Assembly: GCF_001429285.1 (NCBI RefSeq)
Contig: NZ_LMJJ01000041.1
Location: 406-64,405, forward strand
Direction of reading: 5' to 3'
Length of the DNA: 64,000 nt
Source: Ensifer sp. Root278
GTDB lineage: Bacteria > Pseudomonadota > Alphaproteobacteria > Rhizobiales > Rhizobiaceae
Notes under the pieces: generated by a model
Database searches by the model: none
What the model was told of the DNA's origin: nothing
The model's input: only the letters and a program-made list of their open reading frames with translations
Program-made: the position numbers and the translations under genes
Part shown: piece after piece, positions 56,618 to 64,000 of the stretch
How the letters are laid out: every line of letters begins with the position of its first letter
Position numbering within the stretch: the first letter of the stretch is position 1

Positions 56618-58234
56618 CTATTGCCCTCCCGCCCGCGGTGCGGTGAGTACGCGTTCTGCATAGCCTGCCGGGTTCAGAAGCGAGTCCGCCGTCGCCTGCA
56701 TGTAGCGCATCGTCGGGCCGGCCTGCACGCTGAGGTATATGCAGGTGGCGAGCAACACGACGACGGGTGTGATCTCGATGACGACCACCCGCGGCACGGT
56801 GTTTTCAATCGACGCCCAGAAAGTGCGGATGCCGACGCGGTTCATGGCGATCATCGCGGCGAGACCGGAGACGATCAAGAGGGTGACATAGGTCCAGTCG
56901 GCTGCGGAAATCGCCGGAGTGGCTTCGGCTCCCGACAGGCCGAAAAGACCGCCGAGGATCGCGAATTTGGCGACGAAGCCGGAGAGCGGCGGCAGGCCGG
57001 CGAGCAGCAGGGCGCAAAGGCAGAAGCAGAGGCCGAGGATCGCCATGGTGCCGGGGATCGCGGCGCCGACCACTTCTTCCTCCTCGTCCTCGTCGGCATC
57101 GCCGTAGGCTTCCATCGTCACCGCCAGAACGTCGGCGCCGGCGTCACGGCCACGCTCGACCAGTTCGATCAAGAGGAAAAAGGCGGAGATCGTCAGTGTC
57201 GAGCTGACGAGATAGAACAGCGCGCCGGCAATCATGCTCGGATGGCCGAGGCCGATTGCGGCGAGCAGGGTGCCGGAAGAAACGAGCACCGAATAGGCGG
57301 CCAGACGGCCCATTGCCTGGGAGGCCAGCACGCCGATCGCGCCGAAGGCGATTGTCAGCAGGCCACCCAGAAGCAGGATCGGTTGGCCGAAGCCTGCGGA
57401 AGCGCCGGCGCTGGCGCCGAAGACCAGCAGCGAAAGCCTGAGGATGACGTAAATGCCGACCTTGGTCAGGATCGCGAAGACGGCGGCCACCGGCGGTGTC
57501 GCGGCCGAATAGGCTGTCGGCAGCCAGAAGCTCAAGGGCCACATGCCGGCCTTCACCAGGAAGGCGACGCCGAGCACGCCCGCTCCGACCTCAACCATCT
57601 GGCGGTCATCCGGCGAGAGCGTCGCCAGTTTCATCGACAGATCGGCCATGTTGAGCGTGCCGGTCGCGCCATAGATCAGGCTGACGCCGATCAGGAAGAG
57701 CGATGAGGCAGCGAGGTTGATAGCAACGTAATGCAGGCCCGCCTTGACGCGGAGCGGCCCGGAGCCGTGCAGCAGCAGGCCGTAGGATGCCGCCAGCATC
57801 ATCTCGAAGAAGACGAAGAGGTTGAAGAGGTCGCCGGTCAGGAACGAGCCGTTGAGACCGGCGATCAGCAGCTGGACCAGCGAATGGAAGTGGTGGCCGG
57901 CCGTGTGCCAGCGCGCGATCGAATAGGCCTGGGCGGCAAGCGCCAGTCCGCTCGTCAGGCACAGCATCAGCGCCGACAGGCGGTCGAGCACCAGCACGAT
58001 CCCGAAGGGCGCCGGCCAGTTGCCGAGTTGATAGACGCCGCTGCCGGCGGGGGCGCCGTCTAACGAGGCGATGCGCATCAGCACCATCGAGAGGATGAAA
58101 AGCGCGAGCGTCGAGACGAAGCCCATCACGCCCTTCAGCATGCGGTTGCGCTCGTCGATCGGGATCATCGCGGCACCGACCATCAGCGGCAGCAGGATCG
58201 GCAGAATCAGCAGGTGGTGCACCCAGTTAGTCAT
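56618..58234 (-). CDS. phaD: Cation/proton antiporter subunit D
   Basis: A 538-aa complex-I-like (NuoM/N) proton-path subunit with about 14 membrane segments. NLFVFFEMMLAASYGLLLHG holds the conserved membrane Glu; VKAGMWPLSFWLPTAYSAATPPVAAVFA holds the conserved Lys. A loop near residues 385-400 is unusually acidic (YGDADEDEEEEVVG). Overlaps phaC by 8 nt. Confidence 0.94.
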   Translation of the reverse strand: MTNWVHHLLILPILLPLMVGAAMIPIDERNRMLKGVMGFVSTLALFILSMVLMRIASLDGAPAGSGVYQLGNWPAPFGIVLVLDRLSALMLCLTSGLALAAQAYSIARWHTAGHHFHSLVQLLIAGLNGSFLTGDLFNLFVFFEMMLAASYGLLLHGSGPLRVKAGLHYVAINLAASSLFLIGVSLIYGATGTLNMADLSMKLATLSPDDRQMVEVGAGVLGVAFLVKAGMWPLSFWLPTAYSAATPPVAAVFAILTKVGIYVILRLSLLVFGASAGASAGFGQPILLLGGLLTIAFGAIGVLASQAMGRLAAYSVLVSSGTLLAAIGLGHPSMIAGALFYLVSSTLTISAFFLLIELVERGRDAGADVLAVTMEAYGDADEDEEEEVVGAAIPGTMAILGLCFCLCALLLAGLPPLSGFVAKFAILGGLFGLSGAEATPAISAADWTYVTLLIVSGLAAMIAMNRVGIRTFWASIENTVPRVVVIEITPVVVLLATCIYLSVQAGPTMRYMQATADSLLNPAGYAERVLTAPRAGGQ

Positions 58235-58574
58235 GGCGCTGCTCCCGGCCGTCGACGTGGTCGGTGCCCGTGAAGCCGCGCGAGGCGAGCAGCACGACGA
58301 GGAAGAGCGCGGTCATCGCGAAGCCGATGACGATCGCGGTCAGGACGAGCGCCTGCGGCACCGGATCGGTATAGCGGCTGAGGTCGCCGACGCCGCCGGG
58401 TTCCAGCACCGGCGGCGCGTTCACGCGAAGACGCCCCATGCCGAAGATGAAGAGGTTGACCGCATAGGAAAGCAGCGAGAGGCCGATGATCACCTGGTAG
58501 GTGCGCGGACGCAGCAGCAGGTAGACGCCCGATGCGGTCAGCACGCCGATCGCGACAGAGAGGATGATCTCCAT
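58227..58574 (-). CDS. phaC: Cation/proton antiporter subunit C
   Basis: A 115-aa NuoK-like subunit with three membrane segments (IGVLTASGVYLLLRPRTYQVIIGLSLLSYAVNLFIF region, residues 8-45). Note that phaC here means pH-adaptation C, not polyhydroxyalkanoate synthase. Its start overlaps the phaAB stop by one base. Confidence 0.93.
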   Translation of the reverse strand: MEIILSVAIGVLTASGVYLLLRPRTYQVIIGLSLLSYAVNLFIFGMGRLRVNAPPVLEPGGVGDLSRYTDPVPQALVLTAIVIGFAMTALFLVVLLASRGFTGTDHVDGREQRHD

Positions 58575-61480
58575 TAGCGGGCCTCCTTTCCGCTCCGCGT
58601 GGCGCGGGCATGGGCACGCGGCGCACGGATCGACTGGTGGGCAAGGGCGATGAGGATCAGCACCGTTGCGCCGAGCACCAGCGAGAAGACGCCGAGATCG
58701 AAGAACAGCGCGCTGGCGAGCGGGAACTTCCCGACGATCGGCAGCGTCACGTATTGCGCGTGCGAGGTGAGGAACGGATAACCGAAGAGCCAGGAGCCGA
58801 TGCCGGTGGTCGCGGCAACCAGCAGACCGATGCTCATCCAGCGCAGCGGATGGATGCGCAGCCGTTCCTCGACCCAGCGGGTGCCGCCGGACATGTATTG
58901 CAGGATAAAGCCGATCGACATGGCGATGCCTGCCGCAAAGCCGCCGCCCGGCAGGTCATGGCCGCGCAGGAACAGATAGGCGGCGAGCATGCCGATGACC
59001 GGGAACATCCAGCGCATGATCACAGAAGGCACGAACAGATACTCGGCGACGCTGTCGCCCTTGCTGCGATCCGGGTGGTCGTCGTCGAAGGCGTTCTGGA
59101 CGCGCTGCTGTTCCGGTGCCTCCAGACTGTCGGCCTGCGGGCGGAAGCGCAGGAGCAGAGCGAAGACCGTGAGCGCGACGATTGCCAGAACGGCGATTTC
59201 GCCGAGCGTGTCGAAGCCGCGGAAGTCGACGAGGATGACGTTGACGACGTTGGTGCCGCCGCCCTCCTTGTAGGCGCGCTCGAGGAAGTAGCTGGCGATC
59301 GTCTCGGGCATCGGCCGGGTCATCATCGTATAGGCGATGAGCGCCACGCCGCCGCCGGCGGCGATAGCCAGCAGGAAGTCGCGCAGGCGGCGGAAGCGGA
59401 CCCTGAGCGAAAGCAGCTCCGATTCCTGCGTATCCTCGATGCGCTTCGGCAGCCAGCGAAGACCAAGCAGGATCAGGACCGTCGTGACGATCTCGACGAG
59501 CAGCTGAGTCACGGCAAGGTCCGGCGCCGAAAGCCAAACGAAGGTCAGGCAAGTGGTGAGACCGGCGCCGCCAAGCAGCACGAGCGCGGCGAGCCGGTGG
59601 AATTTTGCCAGCAGCGCCGCGCCGATCGCGCAGGCGATGCCGACCGCCCAGAGCAGCGCGAAGGCCGGATCGATGCTGCGAACCAGAAGCGGCGGCAGCT
59701 CGTATTTGCTCAGAAGCAGCGGCAGCGCACCGGCGGCGACGGCGATGAAGACGAGGAAGCGCATCTGCGGCTGCAGCCGCCGGGTGCCGAGCCGTTGTTC
59801 GAGCGAACGCGCCCATTTCCAGGAGAGCGTCACGAGCACGCGCTCGAAGATGCGCTGGCCGTGCAGCACGCGGAAGATCGGCGGCCCCTCGATGCTGGTC
59901 GCAAGATAATTGCGCATCAGGAAATAGAGGCCGACGCCGCCCGCCAGCGCCACGAAGCTCATGATCAGCGGCAGGTTCCAGCCATGCCAGACGGAGAGGC
60001 TGTAGTGTGGCGTGCTGGCACCCAGGATCGATACGACCGCCGTGTGCAGGAACGGACCAATGGTGATCGCCGGAATGATGCCGACGACCAGGCAGGCGAG
60101 CACCAAAAATTCGATCGGTACGCGCATCCAGCGCGGCGGCTCGTGCGGCACCTTTGGCAGATCCTCCGGCGTGTTGCCGAAGAAGACGCTATGGATGAAG
60201 CGTAGCGAATAGGTGACCGCGAACATGCCGGCGAGCGTCGCGACGTAGGGCGTCATCGTGTCGAGGATGTTGGCCTGGTGCGTTTCGATCGCCTCGGCGA
60301 AGAACATTTCCTTCGAGATGAAGCCGTTCAGAAGCGGAACACCAGCCATGGCAGCGCTCGCCACCATGGCGAGCACCGCCGTTCCCGGCATGTAGCGGAT
60401 CAGCCCGCCGAGCTTGCGCATGTCACGCGTGCCGGTCTCGTGGTCGATGATGCCCGCCGCCATGAACAGCGACGCTTTGAAGGTGGCGTGGTTGACGATG
60501 TGGAAGACCGCGGCGACGGCTGCAAGCGGGCTGCCGAGGCTCAACAGCACCGTGATCAGGCCGAGATGGCTGATGGTGGAATAGGCCAGCAGGCCTTTGA
60601 GGTCCTGCTGGAAGATGGCGAAATAGGCGCCGAGCAGCAGGGTGGAGAGCCCGGCAAGGCCGACGATCCAGAACCAGGCCTCGGTACCGGCCATCACAGG
60701 CCACAGGCGCACAAGCAGGAAGACGCCTGCCTTCACCATGGTTGCGGAGTGCAGGTAGGCGGAGACCGGCGTCGGTGCCGACATCGCGTGCGGCAGCCAG
60801 AAGTGGAACGGGAACTGCGCGCTTTTCGTCAATGCGCCGAGCAGGACCAGGATCAGGACAGGCATATAGAGCGGCGAGTTGCGGATCAGATCGCCCGACG
60901 CCAGCACGACGTCGAGGTCGTAGCTGCCGACGATGCGGCCCATCAGCAGGAGGCCGACGAGCATGCAGAGGCCGCCCGTGCCGGTCACGGTCAACGCCAT
61001 GCGGGCGCCGTCGCGGGCATGGGCATTGTGGTGCCAGTAGCCGATCAGGAGGAACGAAACGATGCTCGTCAGTTCCCAGAAGACCGCAAGCAGGATGAGA
61101 TTGCCTGAAAGCACGACGCCGAGCATCGAGCCCATGAAGGCAAGAAACAGCGCCAGGAAGCGCGGCACCGGGTCTTCCGCGGCCATGTAATAGCGGGCGT
61201 AAATCACGACGAGTACGCCGATCGCTGTCACCAGCACCGTGAAGAGCCAGGCGAAGCCGTCCATCCTGAGCGTGAAATTGAGGCCGAGTTCAGGGAGCCA
61301 GGCGATGTCGTAGCGCAGCACGCCGCCCGAGGTGACGAAGGGATAGAGGCTGGCGGCGACGAGGAAACACAGGAGCGCGATCGTTCCTGCGAACCAGGCT
61401 GTCGCACCGCGTTGATCGGGCGGAAAGAAGATTGCAAGGAGGCTTCCCGCAAATGGGGCGAGAATGAAGACAGAAAGCAA
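58574..61480 (-). CDS. phaAB: Cation/proton antiporter subunit A-B fusion
   Basis: 968 aa. Residues 1-about 800 are the NuoL-like MrpA/PhaA (ELTSIVSFLLIGYWHH with membrane Glu, TKSAQFPFHFWLPHAM with Lys, C-terminal LAVTQLLVEIVTTVLILLGL); residues about 825-960 are the MnhB-like PhaB (LFVPSVIMRWMFPVIGMLAAYLFLRGHDLPGGGFAAG). Fused A-B is normal for rhizobial Pha. The start is TTG 61480; no ATG fits and the first membrane segment follows at once. First gene of the operon. The complex exports K+/Na+ for H+ and supports pH adaptation, and in S. meliloti root-nodule infection. Confidence 0.93.
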   Translation of the reverse strand: MLSVFILAPFAGSLLAIFFPPDQRGATAWFAGTIALLCFLVAASLYPFVTSGGVLRYDIAWLPELGLNFTLRMDGFAWLFTVLVTAIGVLVVIYARYYMAAEDPVPRFLALFLAFMGSMLGVVLSGNLILLAVFWELTSIVSFLLIGYWHHNAHARDGARMALTVTGTGGLCMLVGLLLMGRIVGSYDLDVVLASGDLIRNSPLYMPVLILVLLGALTKSAQFPFHFWLPHAMSAPTPVSAYLHSATMVKAGVFLLVRLWPVMAGTEAWFWIVGLAGLSTLLLGAYFAIFQQDLKGLLAYSTISHLGLITVLLSLGSPLAAVAAVFHIVNHATFKASLFMAAGIIDHETGTRDMRKLGGLIRYMPGTAVLAMVASAAMAGVPLLNGFISKEMFFAEAIETHQANILDTMTPYVATLAGMFAVTYSLRFIHSVFFGNTPEDLPKVPHEPPRWMRVPIEFLVLACLVVGIIPAITIGPFLHTAVVSILGASTPHYSLSVWHGWNLPLIMSFVALAGGVGLYFLMRNYLATSIEGPPIFRVLHGQRIFERVLVTLSWKWARSLEQRLGTRRLQPQMRFLVFIAVAAGALPLLLSKYELPPLLVRSIDPAFALLWAVGIACAIGAALLAKFHRLAALVLLGGAGLTTCLTFVWLSAPDLAVTQLLVEIVTTVLILLGLRWLPKRIEDTQESELLSLRVRFRRLRDFLLAIAAGGGVALIAYTMMTRPMPETIASYFLERAYKEGGGTNVVNVILVDFRGFDTLGEIAVLAIVALTVFALLLRFRPQADSLEAPEQQRVQNAFDDDHPDRSKGDSVAEYLFVPSVIMRWMFPVIGMLAAYLFLRGHDLPGGGFAAGIAMSIGFILQYMSGGTRWVEERLRIHPLRWMSIGLLVAATTGIGSWLFGYPFLTSHAQYVTLPIVGKFPLASALFFDLGVFSLVLGATVLILIALAHQSIRAPRAHARATRSGKEAR

Positions 61481-61809
61481 TTTTCCCGCGTATTCGATCG
61501 TACCGTTCCCTTCGTTCGGGTTTCATGGAGAGCGGGCACCAGAGCGCCGTGCTTTCAAAAGAACGCACAGGGGACGCACCAGGATGTTGAATCTAGAGCA
61601 TCTTTTCCGCTTCAGTGGGTTGCCCTTGAAGCGGGACGCCCTAGAGGCCCGAAAGGGCGGTCGCATCAGCGACTGCCGCAGGTGATGCCGCCGATCCCAA
61701 GACGTGGAGGCAGGCAATTGTTTTTATGGCGATTCGCGGCAAAGCTGCCAAGCCTTACCGGTGCGAAAAATGCACGCACCGTGTTTTTTGCAGCAGGCCG
61801 GCGTGCTTC
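61481..61809. other. Intergenic region with inverted repeats, no gene seen
   Basis: 329 bp between two leftward genes. CCGCTTCA (61607-61614) and TGAAGCGG (61627-61634) form an 8-bp inverted repeat starting a few bases after CTAGAGCATC, related in style to the AGAGCAT palindromes elsewhere. GCCC-GAAA-GGGC follows at 61647-61658. The phaAB promoter should lie here; I see no clear one. Confidence 0.5.
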
Positions 61810-64000
61810 TCAGGCCGCAAGCCAGCGGCGCTCGAAGGCGAAGGTCGCGAGGTCGTTGGCGTTCATCGGCCGCGCGAAGGCATAGCCTTGCAGCCCGTGG
61901 CAGCCGAGTTCCTTCAGGATATGGGCGTGTTCCAGCGTCTCGACGCCTTCGGCGATCACTTCGATGCCGAGCGACGTGCCGATATCGATGATCGATTCGA
62001 CGAGGCGCTTTTCGGCGGGCGAGTCGAGGATCGGCAGGACGAGCTGGCGATCGATCTTCAGCCGCCGCGGGGTCAGCTTCAGAAGGCTCAGGATCGAGGC
62101 ATAGCCGGTGCCGAAATCGTCGATCTCGATGTCGATGCCGAGCTCCTTGATCCTGCGGATGTTGGAAAGCACCGTCACGTCGCCCTCGTCGAAGGAGATC
62201 GATTCCAGTAGTTCGAAGGACAGGCGGCCCGCCGGAATTTGCAATTGTTCGAGGCGATCGATCAGGTTTTCATCGTGAAGCCGTGCATAGGACAGATTGA
62301 CCGAGACCTTGGGAATATGGATGCCGCCCGCCTCCCAGCGGTAGATCTGGAACAGCGCCTGTTCCAGGATTGCCTGGTCGATCGACGCGACCACGTTGAT
62401 GTCTTCCGCCGTCTTCAGGAAGGTATGCGGGCCGAGCAGTCCCTTGGATGGATGATCCCAGCGCGCCAGTGCCTCGACACCTGTTATGTCGAGGGATCGC
62501 GGGCAGAACTGCGGCTGGAAATGGGCGATGAACTCGTTGTGCTCCAGCCCGCGAAGGATCTCGTCGGCCGTTTGCTTGGTCTTGAAAACGGCCGTCTTCA
62601 GCTCACCGGTAAAGGTCTCGTGCCGGTTGCGGCCGCGGCGCTTGGCTTCGTAGAGCGCAATATCGGCATTGACCAGCACGTGCGACAGATCATCCGTTGC
62701 CTTGGCCTGGGCAGCAATGCCGATGCTGACGCCGATGCGGCACTCCTGGTCCTTGTAGCGGACGGGCACGCTCATCGCCTCAATGATGCGGGACGCGAGT
62801 GTGGCGTCCGGTTCCATCCCGCCATCCTGGCGAACGATGACGAACTCATCGCCGCCGATGCGAGCAACGAAGTCCCTGGCATCCGCATTGCCCCGGAGCA
62901 GCTCGGCGGCATGGCGCAGGATTTCGTCGCCGGCGGCGTGGCCGAGCGTATCGTTGATCTGCTTGAACCGGTCGAGGTCCATGTGGAATATGCTGAGCCG
63001 GGCTTCCGGCGCGAAATGCCTGTTGCGCTCGGCCAGGACCTGATCGAGGAACCGGCGGTTCGGCAGGCCGGTCAGCGGATCGTGCAGGGCATTGAATTCC
63101 ATGCGATGGCGCGCCGCCTCGAGCTCGACGCTGTGCGCCTCGGCCATGCGCTTGGCTTCGAACAGGGTTTCGCGGGTCTCGAAGTCGGCGGTGACGTCCC
63201 AGTTGACCCCGACGACCTTCCGCATGCCATCGGCGCCGATATAGGCAGAGCCGATCGCGCGAATGTGACGCAAACTGCCGTCTGGGAGGCAGATGCAGAA
63301 GTCCGAGTTGTAGGCGTCGCCCGTCTCGAGCGCTTCTACGAACTCGGCCTCGGCGCGCTGGAGATCGTCGGAATAAAGGGCGCTCCTCCAGTCCTCATAG
63401 GTCTCGCGGGTGGAGCCGGCGCGACCGTAGAGTTCGCGCATCCGGTCGTCCCAAAGCAGCTTGCCGCTCGCAATATCCAGCTCCCAAATGCCGATCTGCG
63501 AGGAGTCCAGCGCGATCTTCAGCCGATGGGAGAGCTCTTGCAGCTGCGCCTTGCTGTGCCTCAGCGCGCGGATGTTCATCTGCCGCTCGCTCATCAGGCG
63601 ACCGGTCAGCACCATCGGCAGGATGATCATCAAGCCGCCGAGAACGATCAATCCGCGGATGAACCAGGCATTGCCGGCCGTCGTCGGCCAGCCGCCCCTG
63701 GGAACGGCTGCGATGCGCCAGGAGCCGCCCGGCAACAGCACGGTCATCCCGACCGGCGAATGCTTGAAGATCGCGGGGTCGCCAAAGAAGACCTGCCCTT
63801 CCGCGCCGGTGCCGTCGCGCCCGGCTATGGCGATATCTATGCCGGGCTGTTCGGAAAGGAGGCCGCTGTCACGATAGAGGCGGTCGATGTCGATGATGGC
63901 GGAGACGATGCCCCAGAAGCGATTGCTGCCGCCGCCGGCGTCGATCATTACCGGGAAGCGGCCGATCAGCCCACGCCCGCCCTGGACGAGATCCACCGGG
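61810..64000 (-). CDS. Sensory PAS-GGDEF-EAL protein (5' end beyond window)
   Basis: The reading frame is open to the window edge, so the N-terminus is missing; at least 730 aa are visible. In order: part of an extracellular domain resembling the end of CHASE (GRFPVMIDAGGGSNRFWGIV), a membrane segment (FIRGLIVLGGLMIILPMVL), a PAS domain (IGIWELDIASGKLLWDDRM), GGDEF with intact RIGGDEFV and no RxxD site, and EAL with VEALARW, EIDDFGTGYAS and AEGVET. Both c-di-GMP activities look possible. Its input is periplasmic. Second c-di-GMP protein of the window. Confidence 0.9.
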   Translation of the reverse strand, partial: PVDLVQGGRGLIGRFPVMIDAGGGSNRFWGIVSAIIDIDRLYRDSGLLSEQPGIDIAIAGRDGTGAEGQVFFGDPAIFKHSPVGMTVLLPGGSWRIAAVPRGGWPTTAGNAWFIRGLIVLGGLMIILPMVLTGRLMSERQMNIRALRHSKAQLQELSHRLKIALDSSQIGIWELDIASGKLLWDDRMRELYGRAGSTRETYEDWRSALYSDDLQRAEAEFVEALETGDAYNSDFCICLPDGSLRHIRAIGSAYIGADGMRKVVGVNWDVTADFETRETLFEAKRMAEAHSVELEAARHRMEFNALHDPLTGLPNRRFLDQVLAERNRHFAPEARLSIFHMDLDRFKQINDTLGHAAGDEILRHAAELLRGNADARDFVARIGGDEFVIVRQDGGMEPDATLASRIIEAMSVPVRYKDQECRIGVSIGIAAQAKATDDLSHVLVNADIALYEAKRRGRNRHETFTGELKTAVFKTKQTADEILRGLEHNEFIAHFQPQFCPRSLDITGVEALARWDHPSKGLLGPHTFLKTAEDINVVASIDQAILEQALFQIYRWEAGGIHIPKVSVNLSYARLHDENLIDRLEQLQIPAGRLSFELLESISFDEGDVTVLSNIRRIKELGIDIEIDDFGTGYASILSLLKLTPRRLKIDRQLVLPILDSPAEKRLVESIIDIGTSLGIEVIAEGVETLEHAHILKELGCHGLQGYAFARPMNANDLATFAFERRWLAA

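Overview
The window is chromosomal DNA of an alphaproteobacterium, most likely Ensifer/Sinorhizobium. It is GC-rich and coding-dense. The run pha antiporter - cob genes - ung - mod - bkd - purU - maiA/fahA/hmgA - hppD matches, from memory, the gene order of the Sinorhizobium meliloti chromosome. Intergenic palindromes of the type common in rhizobia occur near 42.2 and 54.6 kb.

Layout. 0-10 kb: initiator tRNA-Met with terminator, an unpaired LytS-type histidine kinase, a DUF3300-DUF2950 pair of exported proteins, an AI-2E-family exporter, a membrane protein with winged-helix, TolB-like and TPR parts, and a membrane GGDEF-EAL protein. 10-16 kb: a methyltransferase-like protein, then a TetR repressor divergent from a two-gene RND efflux operon; two matching 18-bp operator candidates (TTAGA-N8-TCTAA) lie between them. 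16-20 kb: a siderophore ABC importer (ATPase and two permeases, divergent from the binding protein) with an iron-box-like TGA-N9-TCA site. 20-28 kb: an accessory-looking island with AT-rich spacers, a LuxR-type regulator with a degenerate receiver, and a five-gene polysaccharide operon (UDP-xylose synthase, UDP-sugar 4-epimerase, membrane GT2, DUF995, GH26-like). The operon looks like the S. meliloti arabinose-containing-polysaccharide (uxs1-uxe) cluster, but with a different kind of regulator beside it.

28-35 kb: tyrosine/homogentisate catabolism (hppD with an Lrp regulator; a MarR regulator divergent from hmgA - MBL-fold gene - fahA - maiA), then purU. 35-42 kb: a branched-chain 2-oxoacid dehydrogenase operon ending in a thiolase, turning branched-chain keto acids into acyl-CoA. 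42-47 kb: an FAD oxidoreductase, a short ModE-like regulator, and modABC with a well-formed Mo-box upstream of modA. 47-55 kb: ung and the aerobic cobalamin genes cobF, G, H, I, J, K, L, M; cobK runs opposite to the rest and its start codon overlaps that of cobL. 55-61 kb: a six-gene Pha/Mrp cation/proton antiporter operon with fused phaAB. 61.8 kb to the end: a sensory PAS-GGDEF-EAL protein cut off by the window edge.

The best candidates for something new are the polysaccharide island with its unusual regulator and untranslated regions, a possible small RNA with exposed CUCCUCC-like loops upstream of the bkd operon (about 42255-42375), and a possible small gene between tandem terminators (20255-20374). 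All operator, small-RNA and promoter calls are by eye.
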